DNA from: Chitinophaga sp. CB10 | Lineage (GTDB): Bacteria; Bacteroidota; Bacteroidia; Chitinophagales; Chitinophagaceae | Assembly (NCBI GenBank): GCA_001870995.2 | Contig: MLAV02000011.1 | Location: forward strand, 146,996 to 210,995 | Reading direction: 5' to 3' | DNA length: 64,000 nt | In this document: in pieces, positions 1 to 7,631 of the stretch | Position numbering within the stretch: position 1 is the stretch's first letter | Layout of the letters: every line of letters starts with the position of its first letter | Program-made: the position numbers and the translations under genes | The notes under the pieces: model-generated | Told to the model about the DNA's origin: nothing | Databases searched by the model: none | The model's input: only the letters and a program-made list of their open reading frames with translations

Positions 1-603
1 TAACTTACGTAATTTAGTTTTTGCCCTGTCGCGGATGGTAGCAAAGTCCGGAATCAGACCTGAGTACCAGAACAACAGCGATACGGTAAAGTAAGTAGAG
101 ATCGCGAATACGTCCCACAGGAGCGGTGAGTTGAAGTTCACCCAAACCGGACCGCGGGTGTTGGGATAAGGCAGGATGAAGAACGCCATCCAAACGCGAC
201 CCATGTGAATGATAGGGAACTGGCCGGCGCACATTACCGCGAAGATGGTCATCGCTTCTGCCGCACGGTTTACCCCGGTACGCCATCCCTGACGGAACAG
301 CAGGAGGATGGCCGAAATCAGTGTACCGGCGTGACCGATACCTACCCACCATACGAAGTTGGTGATATCCCAACCCCAACCGATGGTTTTATTCAGATTC
401 CAAACACCGACCCCGAAATAGATCTGCCAAAACACTGAAAATGCGCCGAAGCCCAACAGTGCAAGTGATATAAAAAAGCCTACATACCACAATTTTCCAG
501 GCTTAGCCTCGATAGGACTAATGATATCTTCCGTTACCTGGTGATAATCCTTAACCCCGTCTACTAAAGGTTCTCTCAGTGTGGATTCGTATTTTAAATG
601 CAT
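1..603 (-). CDS. actC: Alternative complex III subunit ActC (NrfD-like), 3' end beyond window
   Basis: Integral membrane quinol-oxidising subunit of alternative complex III, which passes electrons from menaquinol to the c-type cytochromes of ActA. The frame opens at the ATG at 603 and stays open to base 1, giving 201 codons without a stop, so the gene is cut by the window edge. Visible are a soluble start, a first membrane helix around residues 41-62 (WYVGFFISLALLGFGAFSVF), the motif GWGWDITNFVWWVGIGHAGT, and further helices, all typical of the NrfD/PsrC family. It lies 109 bases downstream of actB in the same direction, so it is probably in one operon with actA-actB. The role follows from family and operon order; identity is confident, full length unknown. 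Confidence 0.9.
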   Translation of the reverse strand, partial: MHLKYESTLREPLVDGVKDYHQVTEDIISPIEAKPGKLWYVGFFISLALLGFGAFSVFWQIYFGVGVWNLNKTIGWGWDITNFVWWVGIGHAGTLISAILLLFRQGWRTGVNRAAEAMTIFAVMCAGQFPIIHMGRVWMAFFILPYPNTRGPVWVNFNSPLLWDVFAISTYFTVSLLFWYSGLIPDFATIRDRAKTKLRKL

Positions 604-712
604 ATTCTATAAGCTTTTAGCTGCTAGCTTCTAGCTACTAGCCCTTGTCTTTTGTTATGATCTCAGATTCTGTAACTTTTTCTTTTCCTCTTAACGATTT
701 CCCGTCAAGATC

Positions 713-3700
713 TTACGCGTGGTGCGCTTCTTCCTTGTGAGCAGCTTCTTTTTCTGCTTTAGGTTCAGCGTCCTTGTTTCTGATCTTAGCCAGGTAGTTG
801 ATAGAAGGTAATGTGTGGGTTTCTTCCAGCACATAGTACATTCTCTCTGTCTGTTCCTCGTTACGGATCTTGTAGATAGCGCTGTTCTTATCGTTTACGT
901 TACCGAATACGATCGCATCGGCAGCGCAAGCCTGCTGACATGCTGTTTTAGCTTCGCCATCCTTAACAGGGCGACCTTCTTTCTTGGCAGCCAGTTTAGC
1001 ATCCTGCAGACGCTGTACGCAGAAGGAACATTTTTCCATCACACCGCGGCTACGAACCACTACATCGGGGTTCAGCACCATGCGGGTCAGGTTATCGTTC
1101 ATGTCTGCCACATCGTACAGGTTGTTTTCGAAGCTGTCCGCACCGTTCCAGTCTCTCCAGTTGAGGCGACGTACTTTGTAAGGACAGTTGTTAGCGCAGT
1201 AACGGGTACCAATGCAACGGTTGTACGCCATCTGGTTGATACCTTCGTTGCTGTGGTTGGTAGCACCTACAGGGCAAACGTTTTCACAAGGAGCGTTATC
1301 GCAGTGCTGACACAGCATTGGCTGGAATACCACTTCCGGGTTGTTTTCGTCGCCGGAGAAGTAACGGTCGATGCGGATCCAGTGCATTTCATGCGCTTTA
1401 CCCACTTCCTGTTTACCTACAACGGAAACGTTATTTTCAGCCTGGCAGGCAATGGTACATGCGCCGCAACCGAAGCAGGTGTTCAGGTCGATGGACATAC
1501 CCCATTTGATACCAGGATATTCGTAGTTGTGATACAGGGTAGCGTCTTTGCGGAAATCCTTACCGAATTTCTGCAGTTCAGCCCTGTCTTCATTCACTTC
1601 GTGCGGGTTCTTTTTGAACTCTTCGAGTGTAGTTTCTTTAACGATAGGGCGACCTTCGTAGCTGTTGTGCGTTTGGGTCAGGGCCACATCGTATTTGGCG
1701 CCGGTGGCTTCTACCGCTACTTCAGGAGCGAAGTAGTCAACAGTTGTACCGTTGAAGCTGGAGAAGATGTAAGCGTTTTTACCGATACCACCTGCAGCTT
1801 TACCTACTTTCTCGCTACGGCCGTAACCTACCGCGATGGCAACCACGTCCGGGTGGATACCAGGAACGATCAGCAGTGGCAGTTCCACTTCCTTACCGTT
1901 CGCTTTTATTTTCAGTACTTTTTTACCGAGGTTGATTTCGTAGTCGTCACCCAGCTGAGTAGAGAAGGTTTTAGCCAGGGTGTTGGAGATACAAGCGTAG
2001 TTATCCCAGGTAGAACGCGTGATTGGATCAGGCATTTCCTGTAACCATGGGTTGTTTGCCAGGCGGCCGTTACCGATAGCTACTTTTTCGTAGAGTACCA
2101 GTTCCAGTTTACCACCTTTTTTAGCGCTGCTGATTTTAGCGGCAGCACCGGCTACATCGCCGCTGAATGCTGCGCCGCCACGGGCGGGAGCTGTAGCAGG
2201 TTCGATCACACCGTCCTGCAGGGCTTTATCCCATGCTTCGATGCCACCCAGTTTAGCTACCCATTCGTTTTTCAGGTAGTCTACCCATGGAGTGGTGTTG
2301 CCAGCCCAGGTCAGGAGGGAATCCTGTGCAGCGCGTGTTTTGAACAGCGGGCTGATGGTAGGCTGTACGAAGCTGTAATAACCAGGTTTAGCTTCTGCAT
2401 CATTCCAGCTTTCGAGGAAGTGATGATCAGGAGCTGCATATTTACAAAGTTCAGTTGTTTCGTCTACGCGGTCGTTGAAGGAAACGGAGAATTTCACTTT
2501 TTTCAGACCTTCCGCGAATTTAGCGGAGTCGAAGTAATCGTAAACAGGGTTCGCGCCATAAACGATCAGGCCGCCGATAGCGCCTGCGTTCATATCGCTT
2601 ACCAGTTTCGCCATTTCAACGTCGTTACCCTGGCGGTAGTTGCTTGGGTTGGCGAGGTCGATGGTGGTGCCGTTAGCGCCGATGGCGTCGTTGATGGCGT
2701 TAACGATGATCTGTACGTTTACGTCGTTGGAACCGGAAACTACCAGGGCTTTACCGGCGTTGGCTTTCAGGGAAGCCGCCGCTTTTTTAATGCCTTCGGC
2801 AACTTTCGGATCCAGGGTTGGAGCAGTAACGTTACCGCCTACAGCCGCCAGCAGGGCCAGGGCTACAGCGCCGGCTTCTGATGGTTTGTGCGTATAACGG
2901 TAATCCGCGTTCGCGCCGGTGAGGCTCATGGTGCTTTCGAAAGCGAAATGTCTGGACATTTCAGGATTCTTGGCATTGATCTTACGGGTGGCAGCGAAAC
3001 CTTTCGCAAATTCGGCAGGGTTTAACCAGGTACCGAGGAAGTCGGCGCCAAGGCTAACTACGGTCCAGGCGTTTTCGAAGTGGTAGCTTGGAATAACTCT
3101 TTTACCGTAGGATGCTTCGTTAGCAGCCAGCATACCGGAGTAGGAAACTGCGTCGTACACTACATGACGGGAGCCAGGGTATTTAGCCAGGAACTCGCCG
3201 ATTACTTTTTTGGTGGTAGGGCTCAGCAGGGTAGAGCTGAGTATTGCAACAGGAGCGCCACCCAGGCCTGCCAGCGCGGCAGATACCTGTTTGTCCAGCT
3301 CTGTCCAGGTAGTTTCGTTACCGCCGATAGTCGGGAAACGCAGACGAGCCGTATCATACAGGCTCAGTACAGCACCCTGGGACTTAGCGGTGGTAGATCC
3401 ACCGGTGATGGTGGACATGGTGTTTCCTTCAATTTTGATAGGACGGCCTTCGCGGGTTTTAACCAGCAATGGAAGGAATTCACCATCAATAGTGTAGGAA
3501 GAAGCGTAATAGTTGGCTACACCCGGAGTGATCTCTTCAGGTTTGTTCACATAAGGTATAGCTTTCTTTATAGGCGTTTCACAGCTGGCTGCGATAGTTG
3601 CGGCAGCAGTAGTGAATCCGAGGTATTTAAGGAAGTCCCTGCGAGGGGTAGTAGCATTCAACAGGCTTTCACTCTCAAACGGCAGTTCTTCACTGAATTC

Positions 3701-3775
3701 GTTCTTCACAATTTCCTGATGCGCTTCGGTATTGTGCAACTCCTCCAAGCCTTTCCAATACTTTTTTTGCTCCAT
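713..3775 (-). CDS. actB: Alternative complex III subunit ActB (molybdopterin-like domain fused to iron-sulfur domain)
   Basis: Peripheral subunit of alternative complex III on the outer face of the cytoplasmic membrane. The 1020-residue protein has a Tat motif (TTPRRDFLKYLGF, Arg pair at 45-46) followed by a cysteine at 65 that could be lipidated. Next comes a long molybdopterin-oxidoreductase-like domain, which in this family carries no molybdenum, and then a ferredoxin-like domain. The Fe-S ligands are CFGCGACTIAC near 765-785, CQHCDNAPCENVCPVGA near 822-838, CIGTRYCANNCP near 852-865, and CSFC near 912 with a later CQQAC. The C-terminus is rich in Glu, Lys and His. Length and domain order match ActB from Rhodothermus and Flavobacterium. 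It sits between actA and actC. Confidence 0.95.
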   Translation of the reverse strand: MEQKKYWKGLEELHNTEAHQEIVKNEFSEELPFESESLLNATTPRRDFLKYLGFTTAAATIAASCETPIKKAIPYVNKPEEITPGVANYYASSYTIDGEFLPLLVKTREGRPIKIEGNTMSTITGGSTTAKSQGAVLSLYDTARLRFPTIGGNETTWTELDKQVSAALAGLGGAPVAILSSTLLSPTTKKVIGEFLAKYPGSRHVVYDAVSYSGMLAANEASYGKRVIPSYHFENAWTVVSLGADFLGTWLNPAEFAKGFAATRKINAKNPEMSRHFAFESTMSLTGANADYRYTHKPSEAGAVALALLAAVGGNVTAPTLDPKVAEGIKKAAASLKANAGKALVVSGSNDVNVQIIVNAINDAIGANGTTIDLANPSNYRQGNDVEMAKLVSDMNAGAIGGLIVYGANPVYDYFDSAKFAEGLKKVKFSVSFNDRVDETTELCKYAAPDHHFLESWNDAEAKPGYYSFVQPTISPLFKTRAAQDSLLTWAGNTTPWVDYLKNEWVAKLGGIEAWDKALQDGVIEPATAPARGGAAFSGDVAGAAAKISSAKKGGKLELVLYEKVAIGNGRLANNPWLQEMPDPITRSTWDNYACISNTLAKTFSTQLGDDYEINLGKKVLKIKANGKEVELPLLIVPGIHPDVVAIAVGYGRSEKVGKAAGGIGKNAYIFSSFNGTTVDYFAPEVAVEATGAKYDVALTQTHNSYEGRPIVKETTLEEFKKNPHEVNEDRAELQKFGKDFRKDATLYHNYEYPGIKWGMSIDLNTCFGCGACTIACQAENNVSVVGKQEVGKAHEMHWIRIDRYFSGDENNPEVVFQPMLCQHCDNAPCENVCPVGATNHSNEGINQMAYNRCIGTRYCANNCPYKVRRLNWRDWNGADSFENNLYDVADMNDNLTRMVLNPDVVVRSRGVMEKCSFCVQRLQDAKLAAKKEGRPVKDGEAKTACQQACAADAIVFGNVNDKNSAIYKIRNEEQTERMYYVLEETHTLPSINYLAKIRNKDAEPKAEKEAAHKEEAHHA

Positions 3776-3847
3776 GTTATATTAACGAGTTACGTTTATA
3801 AAATTTGATATTCTTCTGATCTGAGATATTAGATCTCCAAATCCATC

Positions 3848-5113
3848 CTAGTAGTGACATTTTTGACAATCTGTACCACCTACCATTTCAACGGTTACGC
3901 TATCGATTTTACCATCTTTCACATCCTGGTGAAGTTTCTCGAAGATGCTGTAATAGCTGTTGTCAGCGAACTGCACTTTGGTAGTACGGTGACAGTTGAT
4001 ACACCAGCCCATAGACAGGTCAGCGAACTGGTGAACTTCATCCATTTCGGTGATAGCACCATGGCAGGTTTGACACTGCTGTTTACCGGCCACTACGTGT
4101 TGGGAGTGGTTGAAGTAAACGTGGTCAGGCAGATTGTGGATTTTAGTCCACTCAATAGGACGGCCAGGTTTGGTATATTTACCAGCCTCTGGATCCCATC
4201 CTACGTAATCGTATAATTTATGGATCTCCGCAGTACCATCAACTTTTTTGCCTTCTGCTGTAAACAGCTCAGGGCCAGAGTAAGAGTTGATAGACTTGTG
4301 GCAGTTCATACAGATGTTTTCGGAAGGAATCATCGCATGTTTGGACTTCTCAGCACCGGCGTGGCAGTACAGACAGTTGATCTGGTTGATGCCTGCGTGT
4401 ACCTTGTGGCTGTAGAAGATCGGCTGCTCAGGCATGTAGTCCTTCTGACGACCCAGGCCGATAGCGCCCTGGATAGTGTAGTAACCCCCCACCATGAATA
4501 ACAGCAGAATACCCAGTGCGATGTAAGCTTTGTTCTTGTAGAAAGGAACCGGTTCAGGAGTAGCTACGCCTTCTTTATCACCAGCCAGCTTGTTCAGGTT
4601 GCTGTTGATCTGCATCAGGATCAGCGCTACAATCGCCAGGATCAGGGTGATAATACCGAAAAGGAGGCTATTATCGCTTGATTCACCACCGGCAGGAGCA
4701 CCATTCGCATTAGAGCCACCAGCTGGGGTAGGCGGTTTCGCAGTTTTGATGTACTCCAGAATGTTGTCGATATCAGCATCACTGAAAGAGGCAAAAGCCG
4801 GCATGGCCTGCTTACCGTAGGAATTGAACAGATCGTTCGCATACTTGTCGCCAGAAGCAATTACTGACGCTGAGTTGCGAATCCATTGGTGCAGTAATTT
4901 CTTATCTGCCCATCTGCCCTCCACACCTTGAAGTGCAGGACCTGTCACCTTTTTGAAGACATTGTGACATGAGGCGCAATTCTGTTGGAACAGTGCTTTA
5001 CCAGCGTTAGGATCCGCAGCTTTAACGGAAGAAAACGGAATTACTATACTAGCGCATAGAATAAGCACACTCACAAAATGCTTGCGCAAAAGAATGGAAA
5101 CACGACGATACAC
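3848..5113 (-). CDS. actA: ActA multiheme cytochrome c with an extra N-terminal cytochrome c domain (ActE-ActA type fusion)
   Basis: Heme c subunit of alternative complex III. The 421-residue protein begins with a signal peptide ending SSVKA. A monoheme cytochrome c domain follows (CASCH at 46-50, with a later Met-containing QAMPAF segment), then an Ala/Pro linker and two membrane helices around 150-215. The last part is a multiheme module with CLYCH (about 246), CMNCH, CQTCH, CINCH and CQKCH, the last at the very C-terminus. That is six CXXCH sites: the five usual for ActA plus one that is a separate ActE protein in Rhodothermus. The start is a GTG at 5113, because an in-frame stop lies just upstream and no ATG fits. 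First gene of the act operon; a good promoter lies 47 bases upstream. Confidence 0.9.
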   Translation of the reverse strand: MYRRVSILLRKHFVSVLILCASIVIPFSSVKAADPNAGKALFQQNCASCHNVFKKVTGPALQGVEGRWADKKLLHQWIRNSASVIASGDKYANDLFNSYGKQAMPAFASFSDADIDNILEYIKTAKPPTPAGGSNANGAPAGGESSDNSLLFGIITLILAIVALILMQINSNLNKLAGDKEGVATPEPVPFYKNKAYIALGILLLFMVGGYYTIQGAIGLGRQKDYMPEQPIFYSHKVHAGINQINCLYCHAGAEKSKHAMIPSENICMNCHKSINSYSGPELFTAEGKKVDGTAEIHKLYDYVGWDPEAGKYTKPGRPIEWTKIHNLPDHVYFNHSQHVVAGKQQCQTCHGAITEMDEVHQFADLSMGWCINCHRTTKVQFADNSYYSIFEKLHQDVKDGKIDSVTVEMVGGTDCQKCHY

Positions 5114-5159
5114 AGCCTATATAGTTTAGATTTGACCTAAAGTTTCTTAAAAGTGCCAG

Positions 5160-5167
5160 CAAAAATA
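5160..5167 (-). promoter_or_regulatory. Probable act operon promoter (-7 box)
   Basis: Reads TATTTTTG on the minus strand, an exact match to the Bacteroidota -7 consensus TAnnTTTG. A TTG lies 22 bases upstream, and transcription would start roughly 40 bases before the actA GTG. Position and sequence agree; no experimental support. Confidence 0.45.
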
Positions 5168-5563
5168 AGACAGAATGTTGACAATTTACCAACAAATAAA
5201 AAAAATAATTGCCGTAAATAATGCCAATTTTTTCCTATTTTCCGAGCCTTAGATACTTCAAAACGCTCACTGCTGGCTAATTATACAGCTCCCTTTTACG
5301 GATACCGCCCGATGTTATTAATTTATTAGGGGATTGGACGCCTCCGGCTAAACCGCACGCATATATAATATGGCATGAGGTTTCGCGGGGTTATAATATT
5401 AATATATGCAGATTGGAATTCTATAATAACCCCCTATATCCTGGTTCTCTATACAATAATATATATAAGCTCTTCCGTCGATTTTTTGAACCGGGTACCT
5501 TAATTTTACCCTTAATAACCTGCCACCTTACCATAATGTTCATTACCCTTAAAAAATTTACCC
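5168..5563. other. Intergenic region between act operon and lipoprotein gene
   Basis: A+T-rich spacer between two divergent genes. The only structure I see is a weak inverted repeat, GGGGTTAT at 5387-5394 against ATAACCCC at 5426-5433. Short open frames here have no coding look. No clear promoter for the plus-strand lipoprotein was recognised. Confidence 0.4.
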
Positions 5564-6316
5564 ATGCGCGGACTACTATTCTTCATCACCCTCACCATGG
5601 CTTTCGCAGCCTGTAACAATAATAATAAGACAGCCCGGGAACAGCAGGACTCCATCCGCATCCATCAGACGGCCCCGGGGCAAACCACCAAACTGGCCGG
5701 CACCTACCAGGGCACCCTTCCCTGCGCCGACTGCCCAGGCATCGATTACCAGATTTCTTTATATGATGACCACACCTACAGTGAACTGACCGCCTACCAG
5801 GGCAGGGGAGAAAATATTGCGACGGTCGAAACAGGTACCTGGAGGGCCGTTAACGACTCCATCGCCATGCTGGAAAAGAAAAACGACAGCGTGTCCTTCG
5901 TGGCGGCGGAGAATAAACTTATCCTGCTCGACAAAGCCGGCAAACGCATCGAAGGCATGCTCGCCAGCAACTATATACTCAAACCCGTGGAAGGAGGGGA
6001 CCGCCGCCAACTCCTGGCAGACAAGAAAACCCAGGGCGTCACCTTCTACGCCAACGGCAATGAACCCTTCTGGCAACTGGAACTGGATAAGAAGAATATC
6101 CGGTTTAAAACCCCGGGGGGCGACAGCATCTACACCCCGTTGCCGGCGCCGGCGCTTAATACAGACTCGCTCAAGGTGTACAAAGGCAAAGGCATTACCA
6201 TTCATATCCGCCCAACCGCCTGCGCGGACGATATGACCGGCTACATGCGGCCCAATACCGTACAATTGCAGGTGGGCGATAAAACATATTCCGGATGTGG
6301 CGAGTTTATTAAATAG
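5564..6316 (+). CDS. Lipoprotein with NlpE-like N-domain and a C-terminal GNEPFW (COG3650-like) domain
   Basis: A 250-residue exported lipoprotein. The signal peptide ends in lipobox FAAC (Cys 17) followed by an Asn-rich stretch. Residues about 45-145 resemble the N-terminal domain of the copper/envelope-stress lipoprotein NlpE, including GTLPCADCPGIDY with its CxxC pair. Residues about 165-250 carry ANGNEPFWQLEL, the hallmark of small COG3650 membrane-associated proteins, and a Cys pair (CADDM, SGCGEF). The two modules are usually found in separate proteins or paired in some Gram-negative lipoproteins. A role in envelope stress or metal sensing is inferred from the NlpE family only. purN starts within 40 bases of its stop. 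Confidence 0.75.
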   Translation: MRGLLFFITLTMAFAACNNNNKTAREQQDSIRIHQTAPGQTTKLAGTYQGTLPCADCPGIDYQISLYDDHTYSELTAYQGRGENIATVETGTWRAVNDSIAMLEKKNDSVSFVAAENKLILLDKAGKRIEGMLASNYILKPVEGGDRRQLLADKKTQGVTFYANGNEPFWQLELDKKNIRFKTPGGDSIYTPLPAPALNTDSLKVYKGKGITIHIRPTACADDMTGYMRPNTVQLQVGDKTYSGCGEFIK

Positions 6317-6323
6317 CAAGTGC

Positions 6324-6331
6324 TAATTTTG
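6324..6331 (+). promoter_or_regulatory. Probable purN promoter (-7 box)
   Basis: TAATTTTG, an exact TAnnTTTG match just after the lipoprotein stop codon. Transcription would begin near 6338, which places the possible GTG start at 6320 upstream of the RNA and supports the TTG start at 6356. Confidence 0.4.
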
Positions 6332-6355
6332 CACCTGGTTTCAAACAACGTAACA

Positions 6356-6922
6356 TTGAAAAATATCGCCATATTCGCCTCAGGCACAGGAAGCAACGCA
6401 CAAAAGATTATTGATCACCTGAGGAACTCCACCAAAGGCAAAGTAGCCCTGATCGTATGTAACAAGCCGGGAGCCGGCGTTTTACAGATCGCGGCCAATG
6501 AAGGAATACCTTCCGTTATTATTGAAAAAGAAGAGTTTTTCCGTGGCGACGCCTACGTGAAACTGTTGCAGGAAAAAAATATAGACCTGATCGTACTGGC
6601 AGGATTCCTCTGGAAAATCCCCGCCAACCTCGTACAGGCGTTCCCGGATAAGATCATCAACATCCACCCGGCCCTCCTGCCCAAATACGGCGGAAAAGGG
6701 ATGTACGGCCACTTCGTTCACGAAGCCGTGATAGCCGCCGGGGAAAAGGAAAGCGGCATCACCATCCACTTCGTGAATGAAAAATATGACGATGGCGCGC
6801 CTATCCTCCAGGAACGTTGCGAGATCACCGCTGAGGATACCCCGGAGACCCTCGCCAAAAAAGTGCAGGTGCTGGAACACCAGTGGTTCCCCCTAATTGT
6901 GGAACGATTATTGGAAAAATAA
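6356..6922 (+). CDS. purN: Phosphoribosylglycinamide formyltransferase
   Basis: Cytoplasmic enzyme of purine synthesis that transfers a formyl group from 10-formyl-tetrahydrofolate to glycinamide ribonucleotide. The N-terminus IAIFASGTGSNAQKI is the GART nucleotide-binding loop. The catalytic Asn-His region is visible as IINIHPALLPKYGG, and the second conserved block as HFVNEKYDDGAPILQ. From the TTG at 6356 the protein has 188 residues, the usual PurN length. A longer version from GTG 6320 adds twelve residues unlike the family, and a promoter box lies inside that extension, so I prefer TTG. No other purine genes are adjacent. Confidence 0.9.
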   Translation: MKNIAIFASGTGSNAQKIIDHLRNSTKGKVALIVCNKPGAGVLQIAANEGIPSVIIEKEEFFRGDAYVKLLQEKNIDLIVLAGFLWKIPANLVQAFPDKIINIHPALLPKYGGKGMYGHFVHEAVIAAGEKESGITIHFVNEKYDDGAPILQERCEITAEDTPETLAKKVQVLEHQWFPLIVERLLEK

Positions 6923-6959
6923 AAGGAGTTGACAAGCTCCTTTCTAACCCTTCAACTGT

Positions 6960-7631
6960 ATGAAAAAGACACTGCTGTTAATATGTCTGTTAGTATCCAG
7001 CTTCCTATATTCCTTCGCACAGGAAGATAAACCCTTCCGCCGGAATACCTACCTCAAGGTAAATCCCACCACGTTAATCAATGAACTGGACGTGTACCTG
7101 GAACAGGAAATATCAGACAAGCTCAGTATAGAACTGGGTATCAGTGGTATCTATACGGATTACCCGGACTACGTTCTCACCAAAAAAATCGACTTCGGAC
7201 AAAAGAAACCCGATATCAGCACGGAACAATTCGTGGACGGCCGCGGCCTCGGATTCAGGGCCGGCGTTAAACTGTACCTCGTTTCCAGGGAGCTCGCCCC
7301 GGCACGCGCCGCCGGCACCTACTTCGAACCCATTCTGCTCTATAAAAAAGTATTTTATCCCAACGAAGACGTAACCATTAACGGCGCCGGCTACTCCAAC
7401 AACGCCACCAAGGACGTGTACGGCATCCAGCTGCTGGTAGGCCGCCAGTTCCGTAAGGATAAACTGATCCTCGATCCGTTCATCGGCCTGGGCGTCCGTG
7501 GTAAAGTGTACCAGTACACCACCTACCACGGCGTGGAAAATAACGGCGTACAGGTAAACGATGGCCGCCTCGTAAGCGTACTGCCCAGCCTTCACCTGGG
7601 GATCAAGATCGGGTTGAACCTCGCCCGCTAA
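6960..7631 (+). CDS. Secreted beta-barrel-like outer-membrane protein of unknown function
   Basis: A 223-residue protein with a clear signal peptide (MKKTLLLICLLVSSFLYSFA, cut before QEDKP). The rest alternates short hydrophobic and polar stretches rich in Gly, Tyr and aromatic residues, with segments such as GLGFRAGVKLYLVSR, FEPILLYKK, GIQLLVGRQF, FIGLGVRGK and LPSLHLGIKIGLNL. These read like amphipathic strands of a small outer-membrane barrel. It ends a few bases before the convergent TonB receptor, whose stop codon it overlaps by 4 bases. I do not recognise a named family (DUF3575-like is possible); function unknown. Confidence 0.65.
   Translation: MKKTLLLICLLVSSFLYSFAQEDKPFRRNTYLKVNPTTLINELDVYLEQEISDKLSIELGISGIYTDYPDYVLTKKIDFGQKKPDISTEQFVDGRGLGFRAGVKLYLVSRELAPARAAGTYFEPILLYKKVFYPNEDVTINGAGYSNNATKDVYGIQLLVGRQFRKDKLILDPFIGLGVRGKVYQYTTYHGVENNGVQVNDGRLVSVLPSLHLGIKIGLNLAR

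Noticed and set aside
14..379. Minus-strand 121-codon frame at the left edge
   Set aside because: It is in the wrong phase of actC, whose correct frame is open from 603 to the window edge.
604..712. Repeated CTAGC words in the actC-actB gap
   Set aside because: Too short and imperfect to be more than local sequence drift.
815..2044. 409-codon plus-strand frame opposite actB
   Set aside because: Antisense shadow of the well-supported ActB gene; no start site or domain.
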